From Catenulispora sp. MAP5-51 (GTDB taxonomy: Bacteria; Actinomycetota; Actinomycetes; Streptomycetales; Catenulisporaceae), in contig NZ_JBGCCH010000003.1 in NCBI RefSeq assembly GCF_041261205.1, forward strand, positions 608,264 to 672,263: a stretch of 64,000 nucleotides of DNA, written 5' to 3'. The position numbers and the translations under genes are program-made. Below are positions 7,437 through 15,971 of this stretch, piece after piece; within the stretch, counting starts at the first letter, position 1; every line of letters begins with the position of its first letter. Below the pieces are notes generated by a model. That model was given only the letters and a program-made list of their open reading frames with translations, did no database searches and had not been told where the DNA came from.

Positions 7437-9967
7437 TCCCAGGAACAGACTTGACCCATCTGCTGGCTGAACTGAGCCACCTCGCTGCCTCGGCGTCAGC
7501 ATGGTGGCCTCAGGCCGCCACAGTGGCGGGCGCGACGGCCGCATTGACCGGCACGGCTCGCCGCGCAGTCCTGAGGCTTCGCACCCGTGCCCAGCTGCGC
7601 GACGCGCGACTGATCCGAATCCTGCTGCCGCCATCGGTCGATCCCCATGCTGGCCCAGCGTTCTGGGCGAACCTCCACGGCTTGGTCAGGCCACCGCGGC
7701 ATCGCGCGTGGCCAGGCCAGCCGCACCTCTCGTTCGAGTTCTCCTTCAGCTCTGAGGGAACCCAGATCGCGCTGTGGGTACCCGGGCTCATCCCTCCCGG
7801 CATCGTCGAGCGCGCGGTTGAAGCCGCATGGCCGGGCGCCCAGACCGAGACCGTTCTGTCGGTCGGGGCACCCATCCCAACCCGCGCGCTGGTTGCTGCC
7901 AACGGGATCTCGGAGCTGCGTCCGGTCCGCGCAGTCGGCGGACGCCTTCGGCTGGCACGGCCCGAGATCCATCCGCTCCAGGACAGGTTCTCAACCGATC
8001 CGCTGCGCGCACTGCTCGGCGCCTGCACCGACCTCCGGCCTGCGGAGTACGCATGCGTCCAGGTGCTGGCGCGTCCCGCAGCCGGCCGTCGTCTGCGGCG
8101 TTTCCGCAGCACCCTACGAAACTTCCACAAGCCACCTACGTCCAGGACCTCAGCCAAGACGACATTGTTCGACCTGACCACGCGAGGACCGCGTGGCCGG
8201 ACCACTGCGGTGCGCGCTGATCTGGAGCACTCTGCAGAACTGCGTGCTGCGATGACGAAGAGCGTCGGGCCACTGTGGGAAACAGCCATCCACTACGCCG
8301 TCGTGACCACAGCACCGCCGCCGTCACAGGCAGCAGAACGACGCTCGGAAGCCGGCCGCCTCCGAGGCCTCGCGCACGCCCTCGCGTCAGCCTTCGCCGT
8401 CCATGCCGAGCGCAACTGGTGGGCCCGCAAGCACCTGCCGCAGCTGCTCTGCGCGGCCACCGAGCGGCGCTTCATCCGTGGCGAGCTGCTCAGCTTGGCC
8501 GAGCTGGCCGCCATCGCTCACCTGCCCTACGACACGGACGCCCCGGGAGTGATCCGGGCAGGCGCCAAGTCAGCGGCGGCCCCGCCTTCAGTGGCCGCTC
8601 CATCCCCGTCGGCAAAGCCGCTGGGCCGGTCCGACGTCGGCGGCTCGCGGCCGGTGGGTCTGGCCGTCGCCGACGCCCGCCACCACCTCCACATCGTCGG
8701 CAAGACTGGCTCCGGCAAGTCGTCACTGCTGGCGAACTTGATCCTGGCCGATGTCGAGGCGGGCCGCGGCGCGGTCGTCATTGACCCGAAGGGCGACCTC
8801 GTGTCGGCGCTTCTCGACCGGCTTCCCGAGCGAGCCATCGACCGCACCGTGCTCATCGACCCGGAGCGCGAAGGGATCCGGCCAGCGATGAACGTTCTGA
8901 GCGTCGGCAGCGATCAAGAGATCCCGCTCGTCGTGGACAACCTCGTCAGCATCTTCCACAAGATCTATGGCGCCTACTGGGGTCCCCGTACCGATGACAT
9001 CCTCCGCTCTGTCGCGCTGACCCTCCTGAAGACCCGCGGCGAAAGCGCATCCCCGACGCTCGCCGACATCCCGGGCGTGCTCCTGTCGGGCGACGCCGCG
9101 CGGCTGTCGATCACCAGCGGCCTGCGCGATCCCATGTTGGCGAGCTTCTGGGAGTGGTATGCGCAGCTCTCTGACGGTGCCCGCGCGCAGGTGATCGGGC
9201 CGCTCATGAACAAGCTGCGAGCGTTTCTCCTGCGCGACTTCGTCAGGCAGACCGTAGCCGCCTCGACATCGAACTTCGAGATGGCTGATGTCCTCAACGG
9301 TGGAGTCCTGCTCGCCCGCCTGCCCAAAGGCATCCTCGGCGAGGAGACCACCCGCCTTCTCGGCTCGCTGATCGTGGCCGGCGTCTGGCGCGCGGCGCAG
9401 GCCCGTGCCAGGCAGGCCGAGGAGCAGCGTCGCGACAGCTCGCTCTATCTCGACGAGGGCCAGAACTTCCTCACCCTCGCACATCCGCTGGAGGACATGT
9501 TCGCCGAGGCTCGTGCCTACCGACTGTCCATCGCCTTCGCCCACCAGAACCTCGGCCAGCTCTCGACGGAACTTCGCGAAGCCCTCTCCGCCAACGCGCG
9601 CTCCAAGTTGTACTTCAACGCCTCGCCCGAAGACTCCCGCCTCTTGGAACGGCACACGGTGCCGACCCTCAGCGCTTACGACTTGGCCCACCTCGGCGGC
9701 TACCAGGTCGCCGCGAGGCTCGTGTCCGGAGGGCAGGAGACTCGGGCTTTCACGCTGAAGACTCAGCCCATGCCGCCGGCAGTCCCCGGCCGCGCGGACG
9801 CGGTGCTCAACGCCGCCGCCGCGCGCTGGCCCGCCGTCTCCGACGTACCTGCGCAGCGTTTGGCCGCCGATCCCCGCTCCCACCGCCTTTCGGCACCGGG
9901 GCTGGCCGACACTCTCGAACTCGAACTCGATCCCCAGCTGCTGCTCAACGAAAGCGGTGAAGCGTGA
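7433..9967 (+). CDS. VirD4/TraD-like type IV coupling ATPase
   Basis: An 844-residue DNA-transfer coupling protein. A hydrophobic N-terminal segment (residues about 12-40) suggests membrane anchoring. A large unique region follows to about residue 400. The motor domain then has Walker A VGKTGSGKSSLL (about 421-432), IDPKGDLV, and Walker B-like SLYLDEGQNFL (about 669-679), followed by the TraD/TraM-recognition block with AFAHQNLGQL and SNARSKLYF-like sequence. The GTG start at 7433 overlaps the VirB4 stop; the open frame is longer upstream, but that part is antiparallel-frame noise inside VirB4. It would bring relaxase-bound DNA to the channel. Confidence 0.9.
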   Translation: MIPGTDLTHLLAELSHLAASASAWWPQAATVAGATAALTGTARRAVLRLRTRAQLRDARLIRILLPPSVDPHAGPAFWANLHGLVRPPRHRAWPGQPHLSFEFSFSSEGTQIALWVPGLIPPGIVERAVEAAWPGAQTETVLSVGAPIPTRALVAANGISELRPVRAVGGRLRLARPEIHPLQDRFSTDPLRALLGACTDLRPAEYACVQVLARPAAGRRLRRFRSTLRNFHKPPTSRTSAKTTLFDLTTRGPRGRTTAVRADLEHSAELRAAMTKSVGPLWETAIHYAVVTTAPPPSQAAERRSEAGRLRGLAHALASAFAVHAERNWWARKHLPQLLCAATERRFIRGELLSLAELAAIAHLPYDTDAPGVIRAGAKSAAAPPSVAAPSPSAKPLGRSDVGGSRPVGLAVADARHHLHIVGKTGSGKSSLLANLILADVEAGRGAVVIDPKGDLVSALLDRLPERAIDRTVLIDPEREGIRPAMNVLSVGSDQEIPLVVDNLVSIFHKIYGAYWGPRTDDILRSVALTLLKTRGESASPTLADIPGVLLSGDAARLSITSGLRDPMLASFWEWYAQLSDGARAQVIGPLMNKLRAFLLRDFVRQTVAASTSNFEMADVLNGGVLLARLPKGILGEETTRLLGSLIVAGVWRAAQARARQAEEQRRDSSLYLDEGQNFLTLAHPLEDMFAEARAYRLSIAFAHQNLGQLSTELREALSANARSKLYFNASPEDSRLLERHTVPTLSAYDLAHLGGYQVAARLVSGGQETRAFTLKTQPMPPAVPGRADAVLNAAAARWPAVSDVPAQRLAADPRSHRLSAPGLADTLELELDPQLLLNESGEA

Positions 9968-10776
9968 CATCGACTCGACAGGCGCTGCTCACCGCAGCGA
10001 ATCGGCTCACGGAGCGCGATCGGCGAATCCTCCACCTCCTCGGTCAACATCAAGTGCTGACCACCCACCAGATCACCCGAGCCTTCTTCGACAACCCCAG
10101 GGTCGCTCGTCGCCGAGTGCAGATCCTGGCCGAGGTCGGACTCATCGACTGCTTCCGGCCGGCGCTGCTGATCGGCACCAGTCCGAAGCACTGCGTGCTG
10201 ACGGCCCTTGGCCTTCACGCCGTCGCCGGGCTCGACGACGGCCACGAGCAGCCAGTGCCGCGTGCAGGGGAGCTGGGCCGGCTCACGGTGCGGGCTGACC
10301 TCGGGCACCTCGTCGGTGTGAACGACGTCTTCTGCGGGCTCCTTGGCTCGGCACGGACGATGACCGACGCTTCGCTGGAGATCTGGTGGTCCGAGCGCGC
10401 ATGCGCCAAGGCCTGGGGCACGTACGTACGCCCCGACGGGTTCGGCCGCTGGCACGAAGGCCCCCGCACCGTCGACTTCTTCCTTGAGTACGACACCGGC
10501 ACCGAGCACAGCCCCAAGATCCTCGCCAAGCTGCCCGGCTACGAAGCGGTGGCCGCCGCCACCAGCATCGTCACCCCGGTCCTGTTCTGGCTCCACTCAC
10601 CACGTCGAGAGCAGGCCCTGCACCAGCGCCTCGCACGTACGCACCAAACCGTCCCCATCGCCACCGCGGCCGGCGATTCCGCAGGAGCCGATCCTTCGGG
10701 TGCCGTCTGGCGACGGGTCGGCGCCGAATCCGACGCCCGCGTATCGCTAGCCGACCTGGCGGGGGTGTGGACGTGA
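9964..10776 (+). CDS. Replication-relaxation family protein (putative relaxase/initiator)
   Basis: A 270-residue protein matching actinobacterial replication-relaxation proteins. It has an N-terminal winged helix (LTERDRRILHLLGQHQVLTTHQI), then RRRVQILAEVGLIDCFRP, and a nuclease-like C-terminal half with RADLGHLVGVNDVF and the acidic strand PRTVDFFLEYDTGTE. Members are thought to nick or bind DNA during plasmid replication or transfer. It starts with GTG inside the stop of the coupling-ATPase gene (4-base overlap) and overlaps the hydrolase gene by 10 bases. Enzymatic role is inferred from family. Confidence 0.8.
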   Translation: MTSTRQALLTAANRLTERDRRILHLLGQHQVLTTHQITRAFFDNPRVARRRVQILAEVGLIDCFRPALLIGTSPKHCVLTALGLHAVAGLDDGHEQPVPRAGELGRLTVRADLGHLVGVNDVFCGLLGSARTMTDASLEIWWSERACAKAWGTYVRPDGFGRWHEGPRTVDFFLEYDTGTEHSPKILAKLPGYEAVAAATSIVTPVLFWLHSPRREQALHQRLARTHQTVPIATAAGDSAGADPSGAVWRRVGAESDARVSLADLAGVWT

Positions 10777-11717
10777 CGGTCGGGCGCATCGCAGTGGCAG
10801 CGTCGACGGCGTTTCTGCTGGTCGTCCTGCTGCTGTCCGCAGCGGCCGCCGCAGTCGTGGAATCGCTGACGGCAGCGCCCTGGGACTCGCTCGATCTGTT
10901 CGCCAGCTCGGGAGAACACCAGATGCCCGCCGCCGATGCCGAGATCCCGCCCCAGATATACGGGCTCTACCACGAGGCGGCAGCGAGCTGCCCCGGCTTG
11001 CCCTGGACCGTGCTCGCAGGCTTCGGCGAGGTGGCATCCGGTCACGGCCGGCAGGTCGGCGATCGCGGCGTCATGGGCATCTCCCGTGCGCAGTTCGATC
11101 GCTATGCCAGTCCTACTCCCGCTGGCGGGGCCATGCCGACTTCCCCACTCGATCCCGTCGATGCGACCTTTGCTGCCGCGAGGCTGATGTGCGGTTCGGG
11201 CTCGGCCCTCGACGTGAAATCTGCCGTGGGCCGAGCCGAAGCCGATCCCGCTGCCGCGGTGCGGATCATCGAACTTGCAGACGTCTACGCACACGCGCCT
11301 CGGGCCGGCTCATTCCTCGCAGCCGCGGCACAATCCGCGCCCAGTTCGGCTGCACGGCTTGCGGTCGAGTATGCGGGTGCTCAGCTCGGTCTGCCCTACG
11401 TCTGGGGAGGTAACGGGCCCGACCGTAGCGACGCCAGCGGCTTCGACTGCTCCGGTCTCACTCAAAGCGCATACCAGGCGGCAGGTATTGCTATTCCGCG
11501 TACCGCTACGGAACAATTCCATACAGGGCGAGCGGTTGACGCCTCGGATCTGCGAGCGGGCGACTTAGTGTTTTACGGCGATCCAAACGGATTTCTTCAT
11601 CATGTCGCCATCTATCTGGGTCGCGGAATAATTATTGATGCGCCGCACACCGGTGCCGTAGTCCGCTTCGACCCCGTCGCGGCTGCCGACTACGCCGGCG
11701 CACGGCGTGAGTCCTGA
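10767..11717 (+). CDS. NlpC/P60 cell-wall hydrolase of the conjugation system
   Basis: A 316-residue peptidoglycan hydrolase that probably opens the wall for the transfer channel, the VirB1-like role. It has a signal or anchor helix (residues about 8-30), then a transglycosylase-like region (LYHEAAASCPGLPWTVLAGF, GVMGIS). A C-terminal NlpC/P60 domain carries the catalytic Cys in GFDCSGL (about 227) and His residues in FLHHVAIYLG (about 278) and IDAPHTG (about 293). It is the last gene of the transfer operon. Bases 11440-11650 are richer in A/T at third positions than the rest, hinting at a different origin for the catalytic domain. Confidence 0.88.
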   Translation: MDVTVGRIAVAASTAFLLVVLLLSAAAAAVVESLTAAPWDSLDLFASSGEHQMPAADAEIPPQIYGLYHEAAASCPGLPWTVLAGFGEVASGHGRQVGDRGVMGISRAQFDRYASPTPAGGAMPTSPLDPVDATFAAARLMCGSGSALDVKSAVGRAEADPAAAVRIIELADVYAHAPRAGSFLAAAAQSAPSSAARLAVEYAGAQLGLPYVWGGNGPDRSDASGFDCSGLTQSAYQAAGIAIPRTATEQFHTGRAVDASDLRAGDLVFYGDPNGFLHHVAIYLGRGIIIDAPHTGAVVRFDPVAAADYAGARRES

Positions 11718-12249
11718 CCGGCATTTCACGCGGTCCGACGGCTGGTCCGATGTCCGCGCCTTAGGGGTCCGCTTAGACCGGACCGCCTATCGGCCGCATA
11801 AAAGGCCAGGTAGACGGCCAATTTGACCCTGTCCGCGTAAAGCGGACCGATCGTGGCTTCCCGATGGGGAGTCTCTTCAGCCTCGGCGCGCCCGCACGTG
11901 CTGCCGCCGCTCGGCCTCCGCGATGCGCCGCTCGTCCCGCTGCTCGCGCCCGATCGGTCTCTCGACCTCTCGAATTGCAATTCACTTCCTCTTCGAGAAC
12001 TGGGGTCGCAGTTTCTCATTTCTCGGTCCGAGGGTCAAAAACCCGTACTCTGAATGGGTGAAGAATGGGGTGATTTGCGCTTGCTTGGGGGATTTCGATG
12101 GTGAATGATGGGTATATCAAGAAGTGAGGGGAACGGGAGAACGTCGAATCCCGAAAGGGCTCGGCAAGCGCGCGGGAACGCGCTCACCGAGCGACGGGCT
12201 CCCTGACCGCTCCACCAGTACGCCGTCAAACGCCCAGCAAGGAGCAGCC
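11718..12249. promoter_or_regulatory. 532-base non-coding control region before the small-gene operon
   Basis: No convincing gene lies here. Besides the GGTCCG array it holds a perfect 12-base palindrome GAATTGCAATTC at 11972-11983, in an otherwise GC-rich stretch, and a small hairpin GGGTcaaaaACCC near 12032-12044. The latter is followed by a TACTCT hexamer that could be a -10 element. The ribosome site AAGGAG before 12250 marks the first gene. It probably contains the promoter and operator for the 12.2-15.9 kb operon; the short overlapping frames in it are not supported. Confidence 0.45.
11732..11848. repeat. Iterated GGTCCG motifs and two dyads downstream of the transfer operon
   Basis: Just after the hydrolase gene, GGTCCGA occurs at 11732 and 11744 and GTCCGC at 11752. 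Two inverted repeats follow: GGTCCG (11766-11771) with CGGACC (11779-11784), and GTCCGC (11831-11836) with GCGGAC (11842-11847). No T-run follows, so a simple terminator is unlikely. A protein-binding array or transfer/replication origin is possible; the terminator role cannot be excluded. Confidence 0.45.
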
Positions 12250-12480
12250 ATGAACCCTGACCACATTCTCTCGCAGCTGCGCGAGCTTTCCGCGCACGCC
12301 ATGCTGAAGAAGACCGAGCCGCCCCGAGGCGGCTGCCAGTCCCCTGACTGCGGACACAAGTACCGCGCCGAGACGATGGCCGCGCGGTTCCTGGAGCTCG
12401 ACGAATCGCTTTCCCACGGCGGCATCTACCCGACCGATTGGGCCACCCCGCTGATCCCGGCACAGCGCACCAAGCGCTGA
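12250..12480 (+). CDS. Small conserved-looking accessory protein with Cys pair
   Basis: A 76-residue protein with a helical N-terminus (NPDHILSQLRELSAHAML), a C-x4-C-like pair in GGCQSPDCGH, and AETMAARFLELDESLSHGG. AAGGAGCAGCC directly before the ATG decides the start; the open frame begins earlier without a ribosome site. It is the first gene of a run of small plus-strand genes behind the conjugation operon. No function is assigned; the Cys pair could bind a metal. Confidence 0.65.
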   Translation: MNPDHILSQLRELSAHAMLKKTEPPRGGCQSPDCGHKYRAETMAARFLELDESLSHGGIYPTDWATPLIPAQRTKR

Positions 12481-12512
12481 CCTCCCGCGCGGCCTGATGC
12501 CGCGCCCTTGAC

Positions 12513-12554
12513 CGGCCGCCGGGCCTACCCCCTTCCCGCCAGGCCCGGCGGTCG
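12513..12554 (+). terminator. Strong GC hairpin between small genes
   Basis: CGGCCGCCGGGCCT (12513-12526) pairs with AGGCCCGGCGGTCG (12541-12554) at 13 of 14 positions around a 14-base loop. No T-run follows, so it could attenuate, protect the message, or end transcription in the way some actinobacterial hairpins do. Similar hairpins recur at 13629 and 14865. Confidence 0.5.
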
Positions 12555-12635
12555 CCCCTCTCACCACCACTTCAACGTGCGGTGGCCCAGCCGTGCCCGA
12601 GTGCGGCCGGCGTGCCACTGGAACGGAGCTTCGTT

Positions 12636-13013
12636 ATGCCTGTTTTCACTCCCGAGCAGCAGCCGGATGTCTGGCCCCTGCTGCGCGCGGCTGGTTTTCA
12701 GCAGCGTCACGTGCCCGCCCGGGCCGGTGCGCGTCCGTCACAGCAGATGCGCATGTTCTACATGGCCCCGGACCACCTCGTCGTGCTTCTGGAGTTCGTC
12801 GTCCAGCGTCCGACGCGGGACGTCAAGATCACCGAACTTGCCGTCTATCCCGAGCTGACCGATCTAAGGGTTGCGACAGCGCCTCCCGTGGAGCGCGCGC
12901 ATGCCCGGTTCTTCGGGATCCCGTTCGAGCCGCGCACACCCGTCTCCGTGATCGGCGCCGCCACCATCGCGGCGCTGACCGTGAGTGTCCCGCGCCGATC
13001 CAAGCGGTACTGA
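12636..13013 (+). CDS. Small accessory protein of unknown function
   Basis: A 125-residue protein starting at ATG 12636 after GGAGCT. It reads as a compact alpha/beta protein (PVFTPEQQPDVWPLLRAAGF, MFYMAPDHLVVLLEFVV) ending in a hydrophobic segment (SVIGAATIAALTVSVP) that could be a buried strand or weak membrane helix. It lies in the small-gene operon behind the conjugation genes, 18 bases before the next gene. No family was recognised. Confidence 0.6.
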   Translation: MPVFTPEQQPDVWPLLRAAGFQQRHVPARAGARPSQQMRMFYMAPDHLVVLLEFVVQRPTRDVKITELAVYPELTDLRVATAPPVERAHARFFGIPFEPRTPVSVIGAATIAALTVSVPRRSKRY

Positions 13014-13031
13014 GGGAAGGGAACAAGACTC

Positions 13032-13622
13032 ATGACCTCAGCACGCATTGCGAAGACGGCTGTCGCGCAGTCAGTCCTGCTCGTCGAGGAGCTCACCGCA
13101 CGCGGCTGGACCGCGAATCGGCATCCGGTAAACGACAAGGACGTGGCGCAGTCAGCGCTTCTCATTCCTCCGAGCGGCGCCCTGCCGGTGAAGATCACGG
13201 TCGTCACGTATCCGGACGACGCAGCCCAACTCGTCGAATTCATCTACGAGCCGTCACGCGGCACGGGCAAGTGGAGCAGCGGCGACGCACGTTCCTACTG
13301 GCGCATGAGCGTCTTCGACGCCCCGGCCACCGCGATCGTCGCAGCCGCGCACGTCGCGATCACCGGCGGGCCCGGCCCGACCTTTGACACCGCCGGGCAG
13401 GAGGGATGGGAGACCTGCGTCAACCACACCGCTGCCGGTCATCTGGAGTCCACCGCCTTCGTCCACCCCACGGGTCAGGTGGCGGCGGTCTTCCACTACC
13501 CCGATACGCCGGGGGAGTGCGGCGCGTGGCTGATGTTCGCCCCGTCCTGCCACGCGGACGCCACCGGGCACACGCCCGCGCGTGTCGTCCGCGCACTCGC
13601 GGAAAACCTCCTCGTCCTCTGA
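13032..13622 (+). CDS. Accessory protein with DUF317-like features
   Basis: A 196-residue soluble protein. Its second half has a repeated pattern of aromatic strands (WSSGDARSYWRMSVFDAPATAIVAAAH and VFHYPDTPGECGAWLMF) that resembles DUF317-type proteins carried by Streptomyces mobile elements. The assignment is tentative. AGGGAA precedes the ATG. The upstream gene ends 18 bases before it, and a perfect 12-bp hairpin follows its stop, so expression is probably coupled to the small-gene operon. Function unknown. Confidence 0.6.
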   Translation: MTSARIAKTAVAQSVLLVEELTARGWTANRHPVNDKDVAQSALLIPPSGALPVKITVVTYPDDAAQLVEFIYEPSRGTGKWSSGDARSYWRMSVFDAPATAIVAAAHVAITGGPGPTFDTAGQEGWETCVNHTAAGHLESTAFVHPTGQVAAVFHYPDTPGECGAWLMFAPSCHADATGHTPARVVRALAENLLVL

Positions 13623-13628
13623 CCTCCT

Positions 13629-13656
13629 GCCGCCGGGCGCAGGAGCGCCCGGCGGC
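13629..13656 (+). terminator. Perfect 12-bp GC hairpin between accessory genes
   Basis: GCCGCCGGGCGC (13629-13640), loop AGGA, then GCGCCCGGCGGC (13645-13656): a perfect 12-bp stem with a 4-base loop, 7 bases after a stop codon and about 27 bases before the next start. No T-run follows. It may be an intrinsic terminator-like or message-stabilising element. Confidence 0.6.
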
Positions 13657-13683
13657 TCCCGAACGCAACGGAGCCACCCTGTG

Positions 13684-14274
13684 ATGGAACTGAGCTCAGA
13701 CGTACAGCGGTACATCAGTGAGTCCCTGCTGGCCGACCTTTGGCAGACGCGCCAGATCGCGCACCCGAGCTACCCGGGCTCGAAGTGGGTCCTTGTAGGT
13801 CCCGAGCGGCGCGGCCGCCTGGTGATGATGAGCGACCTCTTCGACGCGAGCGTACGCCTGTCCACCAGCAGCGCACCGCGCTCCGGCCACATCGCGCCGG
13901 ACTGGCAACTCGTCGCGCGCTTCGCATCGGCCGAGATGATCCTGGCCATGGCGCGAGTCGCCGAAACGGCACCGGACACCGAGCCGATCGCCTGGTCGCG
14001 GCGTCTTCTGAACCGGCGCCTGCAGGCCATCGGCTGGAACCGCGTCACCGGCCGTTTTCGTGCCTGGTTCGGCTCGACGACGGTATGGGAGAGCCCGTGC
14101 CGCATGTACCGACTCGGGGTGTCGGTCCAGCCCGGATACCGCGTCCGAACCGCTGAACTGTGCGGATTCGACGTGCAGGTCGAGATCGGGGCGACCACGC
14201 CGGTCGCGGTCGTGATCAGCCTTGCTGAAGCCGTCACCAAAACCCCGTCCGACAGCCGAAAGGACGCTGCCTGA
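13684..14274 (+). CDS. Accessory protein of unknown function
   Basis: A 196-residue protein. The longer open frame from 13582 overlaps the preceding gene, and the ATG at 13684 (with GTG at 13681 just before) follows the hairpin and a GGAG-like site. It contains LADLWQTRQIAHPSYPGSKWVLVGPERRG-type sequence, a basic helix (RRLLNRRLQAIGWNRVTGRF) and a final segment VVISLAEAV. Like its upstream neighbour it resembles the DUF317-class cargo of actinobacterial elements, but no motif is decisive. Its stop touches the next ATG (TGATG, 1-base overlap). Confidence 0.6.
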   Translation: MELSSDVQRYISESLLADLWQTRQIAHPSYPGSKWVLVGPERRGRLVMMSDLFDASVRLSTSSAPRSGHIAPDWQLVARFASAEMILAMARVAETAPDTEPIAWSRRLLNRRLQAIGWNRVTGRFRAWFGSTTVWESPCRMYRLGVSVQPGYRVRTAELCGFDVQVEIGATTPVAVVISLAEAVTKTPSDSRKDAA

Positions 14275-14555
14275 TGTGCGCGGACATGAATGATCTCGCC
14301 CTGCTGAAGTACCTAGACGGTGAGCCCGACGTGGTGCGTACGGCCGCAGTGCTCTGCGGCGCGGCTGCACGTTTCAGGGCGACACAGGACGCGCTCACCG
14401 CCGCCAACACGCGTCTGCTGGCAGCACTGGCTCAGGCCGGGGTCCCGAAGGACGACCGGGAGCACATCGCGTGTGCGTTCCTGTTTCTGAACCACCGGAT
14501 GTGCGAAGTCAGCAGCGCGGCGCACACCGAGGAGGTCCGGAACGATGAACGCTGA
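14274..14555 (+). CDS. Small helical accessory protein
   Basis: A 93-residue, mainly helical protein (ALLKYLDGEPDVVRTAAVL, AALAQAGVPKDDREHIACAFLFLN). The ATG overlaps the previous stop by one base, and its own end overlaps the next gene by 11 bases, which supports an operon. No family recognised. It may act in replication or partner binding, but nothing in the sequence shows this. Confidence 0.55.
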   Translation: MCADMNDLALLKYLDGEPDVVRTAAVLCGAAARFRATQDALTAANTRLLAALAQAGVPKDDREHIACAFLFLNHRMCEVSSAAHTEEVRNDER

Positions 14556-14856
14556 CCAGAAGACGAAGCGGACGGCTTTTGGCGCGGTCCACACGATGCC
14601 GACCCGTGACGAGGTCCGCGAGCCGCAGCCGACGCCCGATAAGGCTCCCGGGCCCGGCGCTGTTCCGCCAGCTCTCATCAGTGCCGCCGGACCCACGGCG
14701 CACCTCGCGCCCGAAAGCTGCGTGAACTTCACCCTCCCTGGAGGCGGAAACGTGCTCATGAATGTGCCGACCGCGCTCTCATGGCAGGACGCGCTGTTCG
14801 CGGCTCGGGTCATCGGGGACTTCCTCACCTCGCTCGCCGACCGGATGAAGGTCTAG
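14545..14856 (+). CDS. Small accessory protein with Pro-rich N-terminus
   Basis: A 103-residue protein overlapping the preceding gene by 11 bases. The N-terminal half is disordered and Pro-rich (PQPTPDKAPGPGAVPP). The C-terminal half folds as a short strand-helix unit (CVNFTLPGGGNVLMNVP, SWQDALFAARVIGDFL). It lies before a hairpin and the SpdB-like gene. No function assigned. Confidence 0.55.
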   Translation: MNADQKTKRTAFGAVHTMPTRDEVREPQPTPDKAPGPGAVPPALISAAGPTAHLAPESCVNFTLPGGGNVLMNVPTALSWQDALFAARVIGDFLTSLADRMKV

Positions 14857-14864
14857 CAGCACGT

Positions 14865-14897
14865 CGGTGGGACCGGCCAGATCGGTCGGGCCCACCG
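14865..14897 (+). terminator. GC hairpin before the SpdB-like gene
   Basis: CGGTGGG (14865-14871) pairs with CCCACCG (14891-14897) around a 19-base loop, 9 bases after a stop codon. It is the third such hairpin in this operon. Its inner sequence GACCGGCCAGATCGGTC can form a second small stem, so the structure may be branched. Confidence 0.4.
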
Positions 14898-14944
14898 GCC
14901 TCACCTGCGTGACCGTCCAGAACGACCAACGGTCGGAGGAACCC

Positions 14945-15868
14945 GTGAACCTACTTGCTCGCTTTACCCGTCCTGTAGCAGTACCGGCAGCGGCATCAGC
15001 TGAGCCGCTGTCGGCCGAAACGCCGCGTTCGGTCGTGCTCGCCCTGCGACTCGGCGGAACGGTGTCGCTGATCGCGATCGCTGTGATCAGCTTCGACGTC
15101 CTGACCGACCTCGGCCGACAGGCCGGCCTTCACCGGCTGGCCGAACTCTTCCCGATCGCCGTCGACGCGTACGCAGCATCCACGCTCTATACCGCCTACC
15201 GGCTCCCGGGCGGCCACCCCGCACGTGACCAGGCGAAACGTACCGCACGCTCTGCCCTCGCCCTCACCGTCTGCTGCAACGTCCTCGACCACGTCCTGGC
15301 GCTGGCCGGATTCCTGCTTCCGGGCATCATCCGGGACCTGGTCCTGGTAGCGGTTGCTTCGTTACCGCAGCTGGTCGCCGACCGGGAGCTGCACCTGCTG
15401 GTCGCTGTGACTGCACACCGCCAGCTCCGAGCTCCGGCGAGCGTCCCGCCCGCTGTTCCGGACCCAGAGGTCTCAGTGGACGCCGCGACCGGTCAGGACG
15501 ACGCCCTGACCGCGCGTGAAAAGGCGTGGCTCAAGATCGGCGGCCCGGTCTACCAGGAGCTGCAGAAGCTGCACGGCCGACGCCCGAAGGAAAGGGCCTT
15601 CCATGAGGCCCTGACGCAACGACTGACCGTCCAGGCCGATCCCGACGCCGATCTGGACGATCGAGCGGAGGCCGCGCTGGCCTTCGGCGACGCAGTCTCG
15701 CTGTCCACCGCCAAGCGAGTCCGGGCGCTGGTCGAGGCCCGGCAGCCGCCGGACGTACGGCCAGGCGCCATCCAGGAGGCGCCAGAAGAGCAGCGATCAG
15801 CCGTGACCACGGCGAATCGCGACGGTGCTGGCCACGCTGACGTTGCCGCCGTGGCACCGCGTCCTTGA
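14945..15868 (+). CDS. SpdB/DUF2637-like membrane protein (plasmid spread type)
   Basis: A 307-residue protein with about four membrane helices in the first half (residues about 30-160; VVLALRLGGTVSLIAIAVISF, LALTVCCNVLDHVLALAGFLL). A soluble C-terminal half follows with KAWLKIGGPVYQELQKLHGRRPKERAF and a helix-turn-helix-like segment. This layout matches SpdB/DUF2637 proteins of Streptomyces plasmids and integrative elements, linked to spread of the element between hyphal compartments. GTG at 14945 is chosen because GGAGGAA lies just upstream. It ends the small-gene operon. Confidence 0.7.
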   Translation: MNLLARFTRPVAVPAAASAEPLSAETPRSVVLALRLGGTVSLIAIAVISFDVLTDLGRQAGLHRLAELFPIAVDAYAASTLYTAYRLPGGHPARDQAKRTARSALALTVCCNVLDHVLALAGFLLPGIIRDLVLVAVASLPQLVADRELHLLVAVTAHRQLRAPASVPPAVPDPEVSVDAATGQDDALTAREKAWLKIGGPVYQELQKLHGRRPKERAFHEALTQRLTVQADPDADLDDRAEAALAFGDAVSLSTAKRVRALVEARQPPDVRPGAIQEAPEEQRSAVTTANRDGAGHADVAAVAPRP

Positions 15869-15971
15869 GAGTCTGCCCGCCCGCCGACGTGCGAGAGCGT
15901 GCCGGCGGGACGTGACAGCCCGCAATCGGGATCGGTGGGATGCCTCGTCCGGTCTGGGCGAGCATTTCGCC

